A DNA stretch of 64,000 nt from Rutidosis leptorrhynchoides (GCF_046630445.1 NC_092337.1:369759501-369823500); one strand, 5' to 3'. Shown: positions 16,438-28,469, counted from the stretch's first letter. Notes: generated by a model from the letters alone, not told the origin. Numbers and translations are program-made.

Positions 16438-17171
16438 ACTATTAGACAAAATCCATGAATAGTATCAACGGCGTTTTCGTCTTTTCACTTATTTTTCCTT
16501 TTTTTTACCCTCCTTTCCAAAAAGCTCCCACACTTTGTTCGAAATTTAAAATCGACCCCCCAAACAGGGGGGTAAAGTATCAAATCAACATTTTCATAAA
16601 AAAATCTTAACTAAACTACACTCAAATATTCAACGGCTCATATCTTCTCGCCCGCAACGAGTTAAATTTTTCCGCCACCGTCGTTAAGCTCGAAATAATT
16701 TTACGAATACAATGTCACTAACTATACGCAAAACGGATGCTTTTTAAAAAAGCTAAATTTTTTAGTCCACCTTTCATACACGTTGATTTTTTCCTCACGG
16801 GCTCCGTACATATTTTCATCTATTAACAACATATACATATGGGTCTTATTATTTTTTTAGAAAATTATTTAGTAATTTTTTTGATATTACTAGTAAATAT
16901 TCTATTATTAAATCATACGGAGTGTTAATATAAACTAACGAGTTAATTGCGTTAAATTTTAAAAAGTCAAGAACTCCATAGCGAAACGCGAAAATACGCA
17001 TATATTGTTAATTTTAGATAATATCTAAATCTTTGACGGGTTATACCTTTTCGTTCGACTCGAGTTGCGCTTCAACGACATCATCTTTAGCCACGAAATA
17101 ATTTTAAAAAATAAACATGGTAAAATACATTGGAAACCGAACCCGGCGCGAAGCGAGGGTTGAAAAACTAG
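16438..17171 (+). mobile_element. Non-autonomous Helitron (3' end clear, 5' end uncertain)
   Basis: The 3' end has the Helitron hallmark: a GC-rich hairpin at 17142-17159 (CCC..CGC-GAA-GCG.GGG) followed 8 nt later by CTAG (17168-17171) and a host T. The subterminal motif CGAAATAATTTTA occurs twice (near 16695 and 17093). No Rep/helicase coding is present, so it is non-autonomous. The 5' TC end could not be fixed; 16438 is only where the sequence style changes. It ends about 90-160 bp before the first FLX-like exon donor. Confidence 0.6.
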
Positions 17172-17333
17172 TAATATTCTAAATACATATACATAAACAT
17201 ATAAACATAAACATAAACAATTAAAATAAATGTAAAACAATTTATGTTCTACTATCGCAACCTACCCCGTTTCCTGTAGGGTTTCTTTTGCTCGCGAGGA
17301 AGATTTCGCTTCAAATTCTTGGAACCAATAAAG
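17172..17333 (+). promoter_or_regulatory. Core promoter and 5' untranslated exon of the FLX-like gene
   Basis: The stretch ends at a good splice donor, AAAG|GTAAAT (17333/17334). Its partner acceptor is TTTCAG at 18692-18697, directly upstream of the ATG exon, giving a 1364-bp intron in the 5' UTR. The pyrimidine-rich, GC-richer block TGTAGGGTTTCTTTTGCTCG (17274-17293) is typical of plant 5' leaders. The transcription start is not visible. The Helitron end at 17171 leaves very little native promoter. Confidence 0.45.
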
Positions 17334-18064
17334 GTAAATCAAACAATTATCGTCTTTTATGTTCCTGTATTTGAATCCAAATTATATTACGACTATTGCA
17401 ATTAAATCAAACTGTTAGTGTTGCTCATGATTCAAACTTACAGAAATTCGATTTTACTTGAACTGTTGATAAATATAGGGCAAAATTATCATTGAATTAG
17501 AACGATTTAAATATCATAAGACGGTTTAGAAATCGTATCTAGTTTTCTAATGAATTCATGATTATATTTGAAAATTTCACGGTTACTGGTGAATTAAAAG
17601 GTGTATGATACGGATACATTCTAACGACGACGTTTTAGCATTTGTTGTTACCGTCTTATGGCTAATGCAGTAGAGAAATAAACTAAATTTTTTAGTAAGT
17701 ATGTTGTCTGTTAATGTTATAGCCTTAAACTGCATAAGTCAATACGAAAACCGCAAGCATATGAAATATGATGCCTTTTTTGCTTTATAATCACTTCTGA
17801 AATTCGAGTGTATTGCTTAACTTAAAATTCAACTTTAAGCATATGAAATATGATGCCTTTTTTGCTTCATAATCACTTGCCTTGGATCAAATGGAAATAT
17901 AATTTTAAGGTGATCGTCAGTTTAACGTAGTTTGTTCCTCTTGATAAATTTTTAGATGCTGGCATACTTTCTTATTCCATTTCAGGAGCTTTGAATTTGT
18001 ACTAGACTTCAATTTATGCTCGATTATATCTGATTCATCTAGTTTAGTCCTGTTGTACAACCAA

Positions 18065-18484
18065 GGTTGTAAAACTCACGACTCGGGGAGAACTCGGCAA
18101 GAGGTTTTTGAGGAGTTCGGGGAGAACTCGGATGTTGACTTTGACTTTTTAGTTTTTTAATATATTTTATATATTTTTAAGTTTATAATAATGATTATTA
18201 ACTTATAGAGCCCATATATGTTAGTCTCATCCCATTTATTCTTCCTTAACTTTTTCTTCCTTGACTCAAATTCCGGCCACTAACTTCCAATTTCAGCTAT
18301 CAAGTTTCATTTTCCAGCCCCCAAGAATATGAAAAAGGTGAGAAACAAAACAAAAAAAATTGCAGGTTTGACCGGTGTTGGCCAAGGTTGTCCGAATTTT
18401 GACCGAGTTTGTGGCCGAGTTCTCGTTTTCTCCATTCTACCGATTTCTCCGAGTACTCGGCCGAGTCGGCCGAGTTTTGCAACC
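18065..18484. mobile_element. MITE-like element in the 5' UTR intron of the FLX-like gene
   Basis: Imperfect terminal inverted repeats: GGTTGTAAAACTC.ACGACTCGG at the left, and the complement of GGTTGCAAAACTCGGCCGACT at the right. Subterminal GAGTTCTCGG / AACTCGGGGAG motifs are also inverted. No coding, about 420 bp. I found no clear target duplication, so the superfamily is open. Confidence 0.55.
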
Positions 18485-18716
18485 ATACAACGCATAAATG
18501 TCTCACAATATTTGCTATTCGTCTGTCGATAATCAATATTTGAGGAAAGTTAAATGTCATTTTTCATTTGGATTAATTTTTTACACTTACCTTATCAGAA
18601 TCAAAACTTATTTCTCTTTCGATCACATAACAAAGCGTAAAAGTATAAATTTATAAAAACATGGGCATACAGATTATTTTTTGTATGTATCTTTCAGGGT
18701 ATCTTAGATCATCAAA

Positions 18717-19843
18717 ATGTCTGGAAGAAATCGTATTATTCGAGGTTCTCGTGACGGTCTTATTCCTGTGGTGCACCGGGTGCCTGGGCCCCTTCCTCCT
18801 CACCCTGCAATTCTTGAAGAGGAACTTGAACTCCAACATCACGATATACAACGAATTATGGCTGACAATGGACTTGTAGTTGAAGAAAACGTTAGTCTTC
18901 AGAGAGAGTTGACTGCGGTCAAAGATGAGATTCATCGGTTAGGTCAAATCATTCCCAAATTACATGCAGATAGAGAAGCAAGGGCCAGAGATTTAATTGA
19001 TAGGGGAAGGAAGCTTGAGTCTGAGCTTCGTGAGACCGAGCCGCTTAGGGCCGACGTGAGCCATTTACGAGCCGAAGCTCAGAAACTGAATTCTTTAAGG
19101 CAAGAATTATCGAACCAAGTTCAAGCGCTCACGAAAGATACTAGTAGATTGAAGGCTGAGAACGAGCAGGTGGTGGCTTTTAAGACTGGTATTGATGGGA
19201 TGCATAAAGACCTTGTTGATATGAGGTATTAAATTGAATATATTGTTTTTTGATTTCAGAAAATGTTGATTTATTGTGGAATAATATAATATTTGTGTAT
19301 TTTTGTAGGAGAGATTATGATATGTTGAAAAAAACAAACGAGGAACATATGATTCAAAAGGAAGCAATGGAGAAGAATTTAATTTCAATGGCTCGTGAAA
19401 TAGAGAAGCTTCGAGGGGAGCAGATGAGAGCACGTGGACTTGGTACGTCATTTTTTTATCACGAAAATATGCAATTTTAAACTCCCTCAAATTATTATCA
19501 ATTGGTAGAAAGTAAATTTGGATCGATATGATTTATTGGAGTGGCAAGTGTATGTTGTTTGAAAGCATACTGCAACTAAACGAAGAATAAAAGGAAATAT
19601 AGATGATTATAATGCGTTTTTCTTATAAATGTAGGTGGTGGTGGATATGGATTGTTGAGTGTAAGCCCAGATATGAGGCATCCAGGTGGCGGATATGGCG
19701 ATCTATATGGTGGTGGTGGCGGCAGCGGTGGTGGTGGTGTTGGTGGTGGTAGTGGAGGTGGATATGGTGATGTTTATGGAGGGGGAGGGGGAGGTGGTGT
19801 TGGGTTGGGATCATATGACTACCGAGGACTGCCACGTCATTGA
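18717..19843 (+). CDS. FLX-like coiled-coil protein (FLX/FLX-LIKE family)
   Basis: Three coding exons, 18717-19225, 19309-19442 and 19635-19843, total 852 nt, 283 aa. All introns are GT-AG and the frame stays open across both joins. The start MSGRNRIIRG is the usual N-terminus of the family. Residues about 30-225 are a long coiled coil with the family block AMEKNLISMAREIEKLRGE. Residues about 215-283 are a Gly/Tyr-rich tail (GGGYGDLYGGGGG) ending GSYDYRGLPRH. In Arabidopsis, FLX and FLX-LIKE proteins act in the nucleus with FRIGIDA to promote FLC transcription. Which FLX-LIKE paralogue this is cannot be settled by eye. The gene looks intact. Its 5' UTR intron carries a MITE and its promoter abuts a Helitron. 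Confidence 0.9.
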
Positions 19844-21056
19844 TCGATCTCCGTTGAAATTTGGTATTTCATCTCTTGCATCTTGAACACTTTACAAATT
19901 TGGACAACCGGATATGGATGATTAAACCATGCCGAAGCTACAGTTCATCTAACAAGTGTAATAGATTACTGGTGGGTTAGCACATATACGCTGTAACTTC
20001 ACCTTACTGCATGTTTATGTTCTTGTGTCTGTTTCGAATCGTATTTACTTCATCTTATGAAATCCAATATGGTGCTCGAAACAATTGTTGTTGAACTATT
20101 TGAATCGAGTCTAGTTATCCTTATTTCTCATATTGTTGAAGTCAGATAATGACGGCTCAATTTCTTCCCCAAATAACCCTAGTTTTGTTTTTATTTCGTT
20201 TATAACGCCTGGACAACCTGCATGAACATAGAACTTTTTGAACACTTGCTTAAAGTTTGGGACATGAGGTTTTGTATCCTTTTTGGTTAAACACCTTTTT
20301 TCGAATTAGAATAAAGCGAAGCCCGTTCTGCTAACGGGAAAACTTAAACAGCAAATGCATGAATATTTACTCTCGATGTTTGACTTGAAATGTGGGTCAA
20401 GTATTTGGAAAGTGAAACCCCTAATTTACCCTCAGCTTTTTGTGTATATAGGCTTTATTTGATGAGCATATGTGGGTTTGTACTACATGAAGTAAAAGAC
20501 ACTTTGATGATTAGAACAATAACAACATTATTCATCCCGCTTAGATGTGATACATGGAGCTTTTTTTTGTGTATTTAACATAACAAAATAGGTCAGTCTG
20601 ATAATAAAAGAGGTGACCAAACAAGAAACTAATATACATTCATTTTTGTAACTAAAGATTGCAGAGGATCACAAGGTTCATTGTATTTTGATTTGCTGTT
20701 TTTGAGTTGTATGTTCTTTGCATACTCTATTCTGTTTTCTTCACCAATCAGATATTTAAACATAACTTGTACGAATAAAGCAACCACAAAATGCTAATGG
20801 TGCGTCAAGGGTACGTTGGCAATGCAAATAAAACATGAAATAATCGAGTGTGTGTATACATGTGCAGTTAAACTATATGAGTATCACTCAAAGCATCATC
20901 CAAGATTTGGATGGAACATGCAGCCAACATGACACTCACTCTTACTGCATTTTCTCTACTTGCTAAAGACCAAACAATCACCTGCCCACATGTACAACCA
21001 CAACTGCATGATACACAAGTCAATTCATTATTGACGACTCATTTTTGACGCAAGAT
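19844..21056. other. FLX-like 3' UTR and intergenic
   Basis: The first 200-300 bp are probably 3' UTR. No polyadenylation signal stands out. The rest is AT-rich, with no long frame and no element ends seen. Confidence 0.6.
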
Positions 21057-21065
21057 TATAAAATA
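21057..21065 (+). promoter_or_regulatory. TATA box candidate of TKPR2-like gene 1
   Basis: TATAAAATA lies 140 bp before the ATG at 21197, a plausible plant spacing that allows a leader of about 100 nt. Confidence 0.45.
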
Positions 21066-21196
21066 CGGCGACACACCTAAAGCTTGAGTTATAAATTCTC
21101 CAAAAAACAAAGTCTATATGTGAATCACAAAACATATAGGCTCATCAAGTTGCATAAGCATAAGGTAAACCAACAAATAAAGAGTAGGAAAATACA

Positions 21197-23117
21197 ATGC
21201 CAGAATACTGTGTGACAGGTGGCACCGGATTCATAGCAGCGTACCTCATCAAATCGCTCCTTGAACAAGGTCATACTGTTCGAACCACCGTCAGAGATCC
21301 AGGTACGCCATTGTGATGACATAAATGCAACTGAAAATCATGTTTATTTATATTAAAAACAAAAAACAAAAATCAAGTATCATTACATTTTGATGACATA
21401 GATGCAACTATTGATTTTCTCTATTGCTAGAAAATGTTGAAAAAGTAGGGTATCTGTTGGAGCTGAAAGGAGCGCACGATAGACTAAAGCTTATGAAGGC
21501 CGATCTGATGGTAGAAGGAAGTTTCGATGAGGCTGTAGATGGTGTTGATGGCGTTTTCCATACTGCATCGCCAGTAGTCGTTTCATACGATAATAATATA
21601 AAGGCAATTATACCTTCAAACTAGCATTAGTATTTGTATGCTTATAGCCCATATGTTCTCTTATGAACTGTTCCAAGATAGCCTAGTGTCCTGATATCCT
21701 CAAACCTCGTTAGGAGCAAAGTCCGGTGTTGTAATCGGTGGCGTCTCGTTCGACTAGTCGGTTTGATGACTAGCCATCCCGTTTCACTCAAAAAAAGTCT
21801 AATAACTCGGTCAACGCTAAAACGTCAGGTCAAAGTCGGTCTGAGTCGGGTCGGGTGTGAGTCAAAGCCGGTCAAAGTAAAAATATAATATAACCATAAC
21901 ATTAGCATCTTTTGCAGGAAACACTAATTGATCCATGCATCAAGGGTACCATGAATGTGCTAAGCTCATGCAAGAAAGCCAATAGTGTGAAAAGGGTTGT
22001 GCTCACCTCGTCCTGCTCTTCGATTAGATACCGTTACGATGCCCAACAAGTTTCTTCACTTAATGAATCTCACTGGAGCGATACCAAATACTGCGAAGAG
22101 TATAATGTAATGGGAGATTAACAAAAGTTAAAGCATAATGTTATCATTAATCTCTTAGTTAATTTAAGTTCTTGTTTACATCCAGCTTTGGTATGCATAC
22201 GCAAAGACAATAGCAGAGAAAGATGCATGGAGTGTAGCAAAGGAAAGTGGGATTGATCTAGTTGTCGTAAACCCTGCTTATGTTGTGGGCCCATTGCTTG
22301 CGCCGCAACCAACAAGTACACTTCTAATGATACTTGCTTATATTAAAGGTACTTAAGTACTTTATAAAGAATCTTGATTTAGTTATTACATGAACTATAA
22401 TGTACATCATTTTTTAGAACGGCAAACATATAGACTACATAATTTTACACGAATATTGTCCTAATTAGAGCTCATGGCTATGAAATTAAGTTTCACAAAC
22501 GCTTTCGTATCAGGGGCATTAGAAGAATACCCAAACACTACAGTAGGATTTGTGCACATAGACGACGTAGTGGCTGCTCATATTATCGCAATGGAGAATA
22601 AAGAGGCTGCAGGAAGAGTCATATGTTCGAGCACCGTAGCTCACTGGTCTGAAGTCCTTCAAATGCTCAAATCGAAATACCCCTCATATCCTTATATAGA
22701 CAAGTAAGCGTATGCATATACATTTTTGTTTTGAAATAATCAAGTATTAGAATTAAATGTTGAATTAGTAATTTGGTGGCCCACTTCGTTGCGCAAAAAA
22801 AACCCAAAAAAACGACAGGAAAGGAGGAAAAAAAAGATGAATGATGTCAACGACGAAAAAAAAAAAAATAGGAAGATGACATAATGACCTTTTTACCCCT
22901 GTGAACAGTAAAACCTTCGTCGTATTTAGTGTATTGGTTAATGCTACTTACCAAATTATGTGTGAATGCCATTAGGTGTAGCAGCCGAAAAGGAGACGCC
23001 AATCCGCATAGTATGGATAGCAGCAAGATATTGAAGCTCGGGTTACCTCCGTTGAAAACACTCGAGCAAATGTTTGATGACTGCGTCATAAGTTTCCAAA
23101 ATAAAGGGTTTCTATGA
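21197..23117 (+). CDS. TKPR2: Tetraketide alpha-pyrone reductase 2-like, copy 1
   Basis: Six exons: 21197-21302, 21431-21603, 21918-22106, 22186-22348, 22514-22703, 22976-23117; 963 nt, 320 aa, open throughout. Extended SDR (DFR/CCR-like) reductase: NADP-binding TGGTGFIA at residues 7-14 with RTTVR after the second strand, catalytic Ser near 125, and YAYAK (Tyr159, Lys163). Blocks such as [35 protein letters not shown] and the C-terminal MFDDCVISF match what I recall of Arabidopsis TKPR2 (At1g68540; about 321 aa). TKPR2 reduces the carbonyl of tetraketide alpha-pyrones made by anther polyketide synthases, in tapetal sporopollenin formation. Intron 2 starts with GC (AAG|GCAATT). The sister copy lies 1.6 kb downstream. 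A related DFR-like activity is the main alternative. Confidence 0.88.
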
Positions 23118-24429
23118 TGTTCATCGTATTCATAACTTCCTATATATAGGTCATATTGGTGTTGGTATAAATGTTTTTAGATTGAATATTATTTCAAGTA
23201 AGGTTTTCGGAATCAATGCATTTCTAGAGCGTTTAATGAGACTGCTTCGACGTTCTGAGTATAAAGTTCCATGTGCATAATGGGTTGCAAAAGATAACCT
23301 TCAGCCGAGTGAAACCTTAGTTGCTAACAAAACTTAAATGGTGAAAAAAGAAGACTAATTGAATGGGTGATTGTTGATCAAATTAAATTAAAATTGAGCC
23401 GAACATTTTTTTGTCTTTAACCCTTACTTGATCCACTATTTAATCATAATGAATCAGTTAAGTTTCTGAGGATTTATGAGATAACTACCCCAACTTCCCC
23501 ATATAGGTTAAACAAGGGTTAAACAAACATAAACTTGTAAGGACTTATTACATAAACTGATCATTCATTCATAATAATAAAAAGGTTCAAACATAATACA
23601 AAAGAAACAAAGGCAAACACGATTAGGGTGTCCGTGGTCAATCACACCTTTTGCATCATAAAAAAGAAACAACTTTTATTGAAATAACACTTATCGTATA
23701 CCGATCGACCATATACAAACAATACTTATTAGAAGAATATAAAAGTAGACATCCCCTTATTCGATCTTTTGTAAAAATTATTTCATATCAAGTTACATCC
23801 TATCAAACTATCAAGATTTTCAAATCTCCTGATAGGTAAATATAAAATGTTGACAATTTCATGATGATAGATATACTTAATTATAATTATATTAGTTACT
23901 ATCAAACTATCAAGACTTTTAAATCACGGCTAAATTATACCACAAAACTGAATTTTGTTAGTTATTACTGAGTATATACTTATATATGTCTTCAGAATTA
24001 TAGATTTTATACGTTTGATAATAAGACAATCATCAATAGTAAGTAGTATTAGTAACCATCACAAGATAGCTTACCGTCATCTAAACAAATAACTTGTGAA
24101 TTAAAATAAAGGAAAAATTACAAGATTATTATTATTATCTTGCCTAAAAAGCAACAAAGATGACATTATAAATAATAAATAGATTCACCACATTATTATT
24201 ATAAATATTTTTGTCCAACGAATACAATAAAAATACCAGCCAACGCGGCTACCATTTCATTGGCTTCATCGTGAATCCGCCCATGTGTCGTATAATTTTA
24301 TTACTAAATAAACTATTTGGATAATATTAAACTCATCACTAAATCAAATTTATTATAATTGTGTATCACTCATTTTTGTAATACGACAAAATAATTAATT
24401 TAATACATGCAAAAATATCACCACCTAAA
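23118..24429. other. Intergenic between the two TKPR2-like genes
   Basis: AT-rich, no gene. 3' UTR of copy 1 at the start; CACCTAAA at 24422-24429 is the left target duplication of the MITE that follows. Confidence 0.6.
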
Positions 24430-24548
24430 GGGGATGATTCTCACACACTGTTTTTTGATCCTCACACACCCTTTTACCCTATTATTAGGGAGGAGTTCAA
24501 GTAAATTGGTGTGTGAGGATCAAAAAACAGTGTGTGAGAATCATCCCC
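24430..24548. mobile_element. 119-bp foldback MITE with about 41-bp perfect inverted repeats
   Basis: The left arm starts GGGGATGATTCTCACACACT and runs about 41 bp to ...CACACACC; the right arm is its exact complement ending AATCATCCCC. It is flanked by CACCTAAA on both sides (24422-24429 and 24549-24556), an 8-bp duplication that suggests a hAT-type transposase (9 bp, Mutator-type, if one C is shared). Perfect arms mean a recent insertion. Confidence 0.88.
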
Positions 24549-24657
24549 CACCTAAATGGTTAAATATACATTTCTTATTGAAAAAGTAAAGTAATCAAAA
24601 CCCACCTACCCACATTTTCTAAATAGTTATTATTGATGCACACTCAAGTTTACAATG

Positions 24658-24664
24658 TATAAAT
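24658..24664 (+). promoter_or_regulatory. TATA box candidate of TKPR2-like gene 2
   Basis: TATAAAT, 89 bp before the ATG at 24747. The promoter sequence differs from that of copy 1, so the duplication did not keep much upstream DNA or it has diverged. Confidence 0.45.
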
Positions 24665-24746
24665 CCCCATAGTATATAGACTAAAGCTTGCATTACTTGC
24701 ATATGCACAACTAGTACCAAGAAGTAAACAAGTCGAAACAGAAACA

Positions 24747-27725
24747 ATGCCAGAATATTGTGTAACAGGCGGAACCGGGTTCATAGCGGCATACATCGTA
24801 AAATCATTGCTCGAACAAGGTCATACCGTTCGAACCACCGTCAGAGACCCAGGTAAGCCCGTATCATTATATCAATATAACCATTTTTCAGTTTTCCAAA
24901 AAATATGATCAGTTTGTCAAGTTTAGTTTGTAGTAAAAATATGATCCGTTTGTGAAGTTTAGCTTGTAGTAAAAACATGATCCGTTTGTGAAGTTTAGCT
25001 TGTAGCAAAAATATGATTAGTTTGTTAGCTAATGCTACTTCGGCCGTATAAGAGGGTAAATGCATTATATATTATTATACAAGTACCATACGTTAAGTTA
25101 TTACCAAGATTAGTCTAAATTTAAGCCTAAGACTGTAACGCGCATGTGTTGGACTAGCCGTGAACCCAACACGCCACCAGTACCCCACTAACGCGGCATG
25201 TTGGGTGGTTTTGGGGTCGGCATGGTGGAAGTTGGCACGTAGAAGATGACCGTGTGTTGGTGTACGTGTATGATTCTGATTGGCTATTTCAATTACAACG
25301 GATAGTTTCATGTTTAAATTTATGGATACAAAATTAAAAAACAGTTAATAAATTAAATACATTATATATTTTCATCTATACATACACCTCAAACACTTCA
25401 TTTTTTATTCCTCAAATACTTCATCTCATATAAATTTTATTTCAATTTCTAACAAATTTATTAAACATGGATGCTTATTTAGCTATTACCCTACAACATA
25501 CAGTTTTTAACACATTGATTTAATTTGTTATTTCATTATATTCACCATTCACTTAACATGTACATCAATCAAAGTTTGAGGTATAGTTTTATGTCTATGT
25601 GTTTAGACAAATCAAGCATTTTATACTGTTACATATTACATATTTTTGTGTAAGATGAGACTATTGAGAGTCTTGGTTAGTGTTAAATGGAAGTATGGAG
25701 CATTTTTTTATCAACTCACCCAATGACACGTGTATTTCAACTTTCTACATTAAATCTTCAATATGCACAAACCAAGGGTATTCGAAATAGAACGTAGCTC
25801 AACTAAAAGTCACTCAAGACCACATTGGGACTAACCGAAGTCGATGACTAGTCGGACGTTATTTGACTTATTTGACCGACTAAATTGGACTTTTGAGAGT
25901 CGAATACTAGTCAGTCTACTTTAAAATCTTGACTAGTCGGGGGCTTTGACTAAAACAACTTTTTCTTATCTCTCTTTTTTCAGAAAATGTTGAAAAAGTA
26001 GGGTACTTGTTGGAGCTGAAAGGAGCCCACGATAGACTAAAGCTTATGAAGGCCGATCTGATGGTACAAGGAAGTTTTGACGAGGCTGTAGACGGTGTTG
26101 ATGGCGTTTTCCACACTGCATCCCCAGTGATCTTTGTAAACGATGACAATATTCAGGCAATTCAACCAACTACTCGAATTACTCGTCAAACTTGGTCAAA
26201 ACTCAGCCAAAACATAACATTACTTCGAAAATCGGTCAAAACTTGGTTAAAGTCAAACTTTATCAACATCTGAAAACTCCCCAAGTTGCCGACTACGCCC
26301 CATTGTTAATCAAATGCATACTTTTATGATGTCAAAACATATATTCTTAAGCACGAAAGTCAAATTGCATATCCCTTTGCACGAAATTATCACAATTAAC
26401 AATGGTATCATTTGCAGGAAACACTAGTTGATCCATGTATAAAAGGTACCATGAACGTGTTAAGCTCGTGCAAGAAAGCACATAGTGTGAAAAGGGTTGT
26501 GCTGACCTCATCCTGTTCTTCAATTAGATACCGCTACGACGCCCAACAAGTATCTCCTCTTAATGAATCGCATTGGAGTGACACTGAATACTGCAAAAAA
26601 TACAATGCAAGTGAACACTTGCAAGTTACAGTGTTATTGTTACAATAAATATTAATTTTTCATTTCAATAAATTAGCTCTTCTAATTACGTACAGCTTTG
26701 GTATGCATACGCAAAGACAATGGCTGAGAAGAATGCGTGGAATGTAGCAAAAGAAAGCGGGATTGATCTAGTTGTTGTGAACCCTTCTTATGTTGTGGGC
26801 CCATTGCTTGCACCGAAACCAACAAGTACAATTCAAATAGTACTTGATTATGTTACAGGTACTAAAAAAGCCAAATCTGGTTAAGTAGTTAGTACATGTA
26901 CATGGGGTCGGTGATAAACATTTTGAACCAGCATACTTGGTTTTTATCATTATACCCGGCAATTGAGACCCATAGCTTGAAAAATGGGTCCATTCGGTTA
27001 GGTACTTAACCAATTGGTCCATAAAAAAGTTAAAGAATGTATCCTATTTAGACCCATATGAAGACTAAAAAATATATACAAAGTCAAACGGATCCTTAAT
27101 GGTCTTAGCGGGTCTTTACGAGATTTAATAATTATTATTTAGAGCTTTTACCAGTTTAAGAAACAGGTCCCGACCCGACCCGTCCCGTTTGACCCATCTA
27201 AAAGATCTGACGTGTTTGACCCATGACTCGTTTCGACCCAACCCGACTCGTTTGCCAGGTATAATTATCATATATTGAGTTCCACGAACGTTTTCATATC
27301 AGGAGCGGTGGAAGAATACATGAACACTACGATAGGTTTTGTGCATATAGACGATGTGGTGGCTGCTCATATCTTAGCAATGGAGAGAAAGGACGCTGCA
27401 GGCAGACTCATATGTTCAAGCACAGTGGCAAACTGGTCCGAAGTCCTTCAAATGCTCAAATCGAAGTACCCGTCTTATCCTATTGTAGACAAGTAAGTAC
27501 TTATATACTTCTCTTTTTTCCCGAAAAATTAACTTTTAGATGTTGATTACTACTACTTACTGTATATTTGTGAATACCGTTAGGTGTAGCAGCCGAAAAG
27601 GGGACGCCAATCCGCATAGTATGGATAGCAGCAAGATATTGAAGCTCGGGTTACCTCCGTTGAAAACGCTCGAGCAAATGTTTGATGACTGCATTATAAG
27701 TTTCGAAAAGAAAGGGTTTCTGTAA
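24747..27725 (+). CDS. TKPR2: Tetraketide alpha-pyrone reductase 2-like, copy 2
   Basis: Six exons with lengths identical to copy 1: 24747-24852, 25984-26156, 26418-26606, 26696-26858, 27303-27492, 27584-27725; 320 aa, no breaks. The same SDR features are present: TGGTGFIA near residue 7, TSSCSS near 125 and YAYAK. Differences from copy 1 are conservative (for example FVNDDNIQ for [14 protein letters not shown] for QNKGFL at the end). Two introns begin with GC: intron 2 (CAG|GCAATT) and intron 3 (AAT|GCAAGT; GT in copy 1). Intron 1 is 1131 bp, against 128 bp in copy 1, and holds a tandem repeat. Head-to-tail tandem duplicate; exons are far more alike than introns, so selection has kept both. 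Confidence 0.88.
24899..25027. repeat. Tandem repeat in intron 1 of TKPR2-like copy 2
   Basis: About 3.3 copies of a roughly 37-bp unit (ATGATCCGTTTGTGAAGTTT...). Absent from copy 1. Confidence 0.85.
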
Positions 27726-28098
27726 GGTCATATTGTTGATATAGATCTTTAGTGACTGATATTAGAAGGCATATATCTAAGAACACAGAAGACTACTATA
27801 GTAACTGTACTCGTAATGTCATATTTTATATCCTGGGAGTTTAATAATGAGTGACTTTCTTAATCGTTCCACGAGTTGTTTCAAATTTCGACAACGATAT
27901 TTCATGAGCATAACATAATGCACAAACAATTATCATTCAAGTAATTAAGTAAACAATACATTTTGAATATGATACATCAATTGGTGTAGTTTGATGTAAA
28001 AAACAAAATTTACATCAACGTTTGTTCCAAATGTGAGAGATTGGAGGATGTTAAACAACCCCCTAGTGTAGTATTTTTTTTATTTACTATATTGATAT
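27726..28098. other. 3' UTR of TKPR2-like copy 2 and intergenic
   Basis: No gene or repeat seen. The bases before 28099 (ATTGATAT) flank retroelement D. Confidence 0.6.
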
Positions 28099-28412
28099 TG
28101 ATATGTACATCACGCGCAGAGCATGTGGGAAGTTTAAGAGATGCCACATGCGGAGCACGTGCAGTCCTTTATGCTGAGCAGCTGCAATTCTCGCCCAATT
28201 CGGTTTCTAATTGCAATTGTTAAATAGATAGTCAAGGGATTACATCAGTTAGTGTGTTTCTGTTGTAAGTTGTAACAAACTTATTCTCTCTTAATCTCAA
28301 TTTCAGTAATCAATAAAACTTCATCGATTCTACTACGAAGCTTTTCTAGTTCATAGGCTTTAAGGTTTAATCAATTGTTCAATTACGGTTTAAGAACTAA
28401 GATTGAACATAT
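28099..28412 (+). repeat. 5' LTR of element D
   Basis: About 314 bp, TG...CA. Aligns with 30679-31033 apart from a duplicated block in the latter. Confidence 0.8.
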
Positions 28413-28469
28413 CAGTGATATCAGATTCCAATCGATTCTGGAGACGCAGCAAAATCAATCAAAAAAGAT

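Noticed and set aside
19623-19835. His-rich antisense frame
   Set aside because: Shadow of the Gly-rich C-terminal exon of the FLX-like gene.
25100-25690. MITE in intron 1 of TKPR2-like copy 2
   Set aside because: AAGCCTAAGACTG near 25128 and GAGAGTCTTGGTTA near 25666 look weakly inverted, but the match is poor and no target duplication was found.
26859-27302. A retroelement in intron 4 of TKPR2-like copy 2
   Set aside because: GACCCGACCCG-type motifs are common in plant introns, and no ends or coding were seen.
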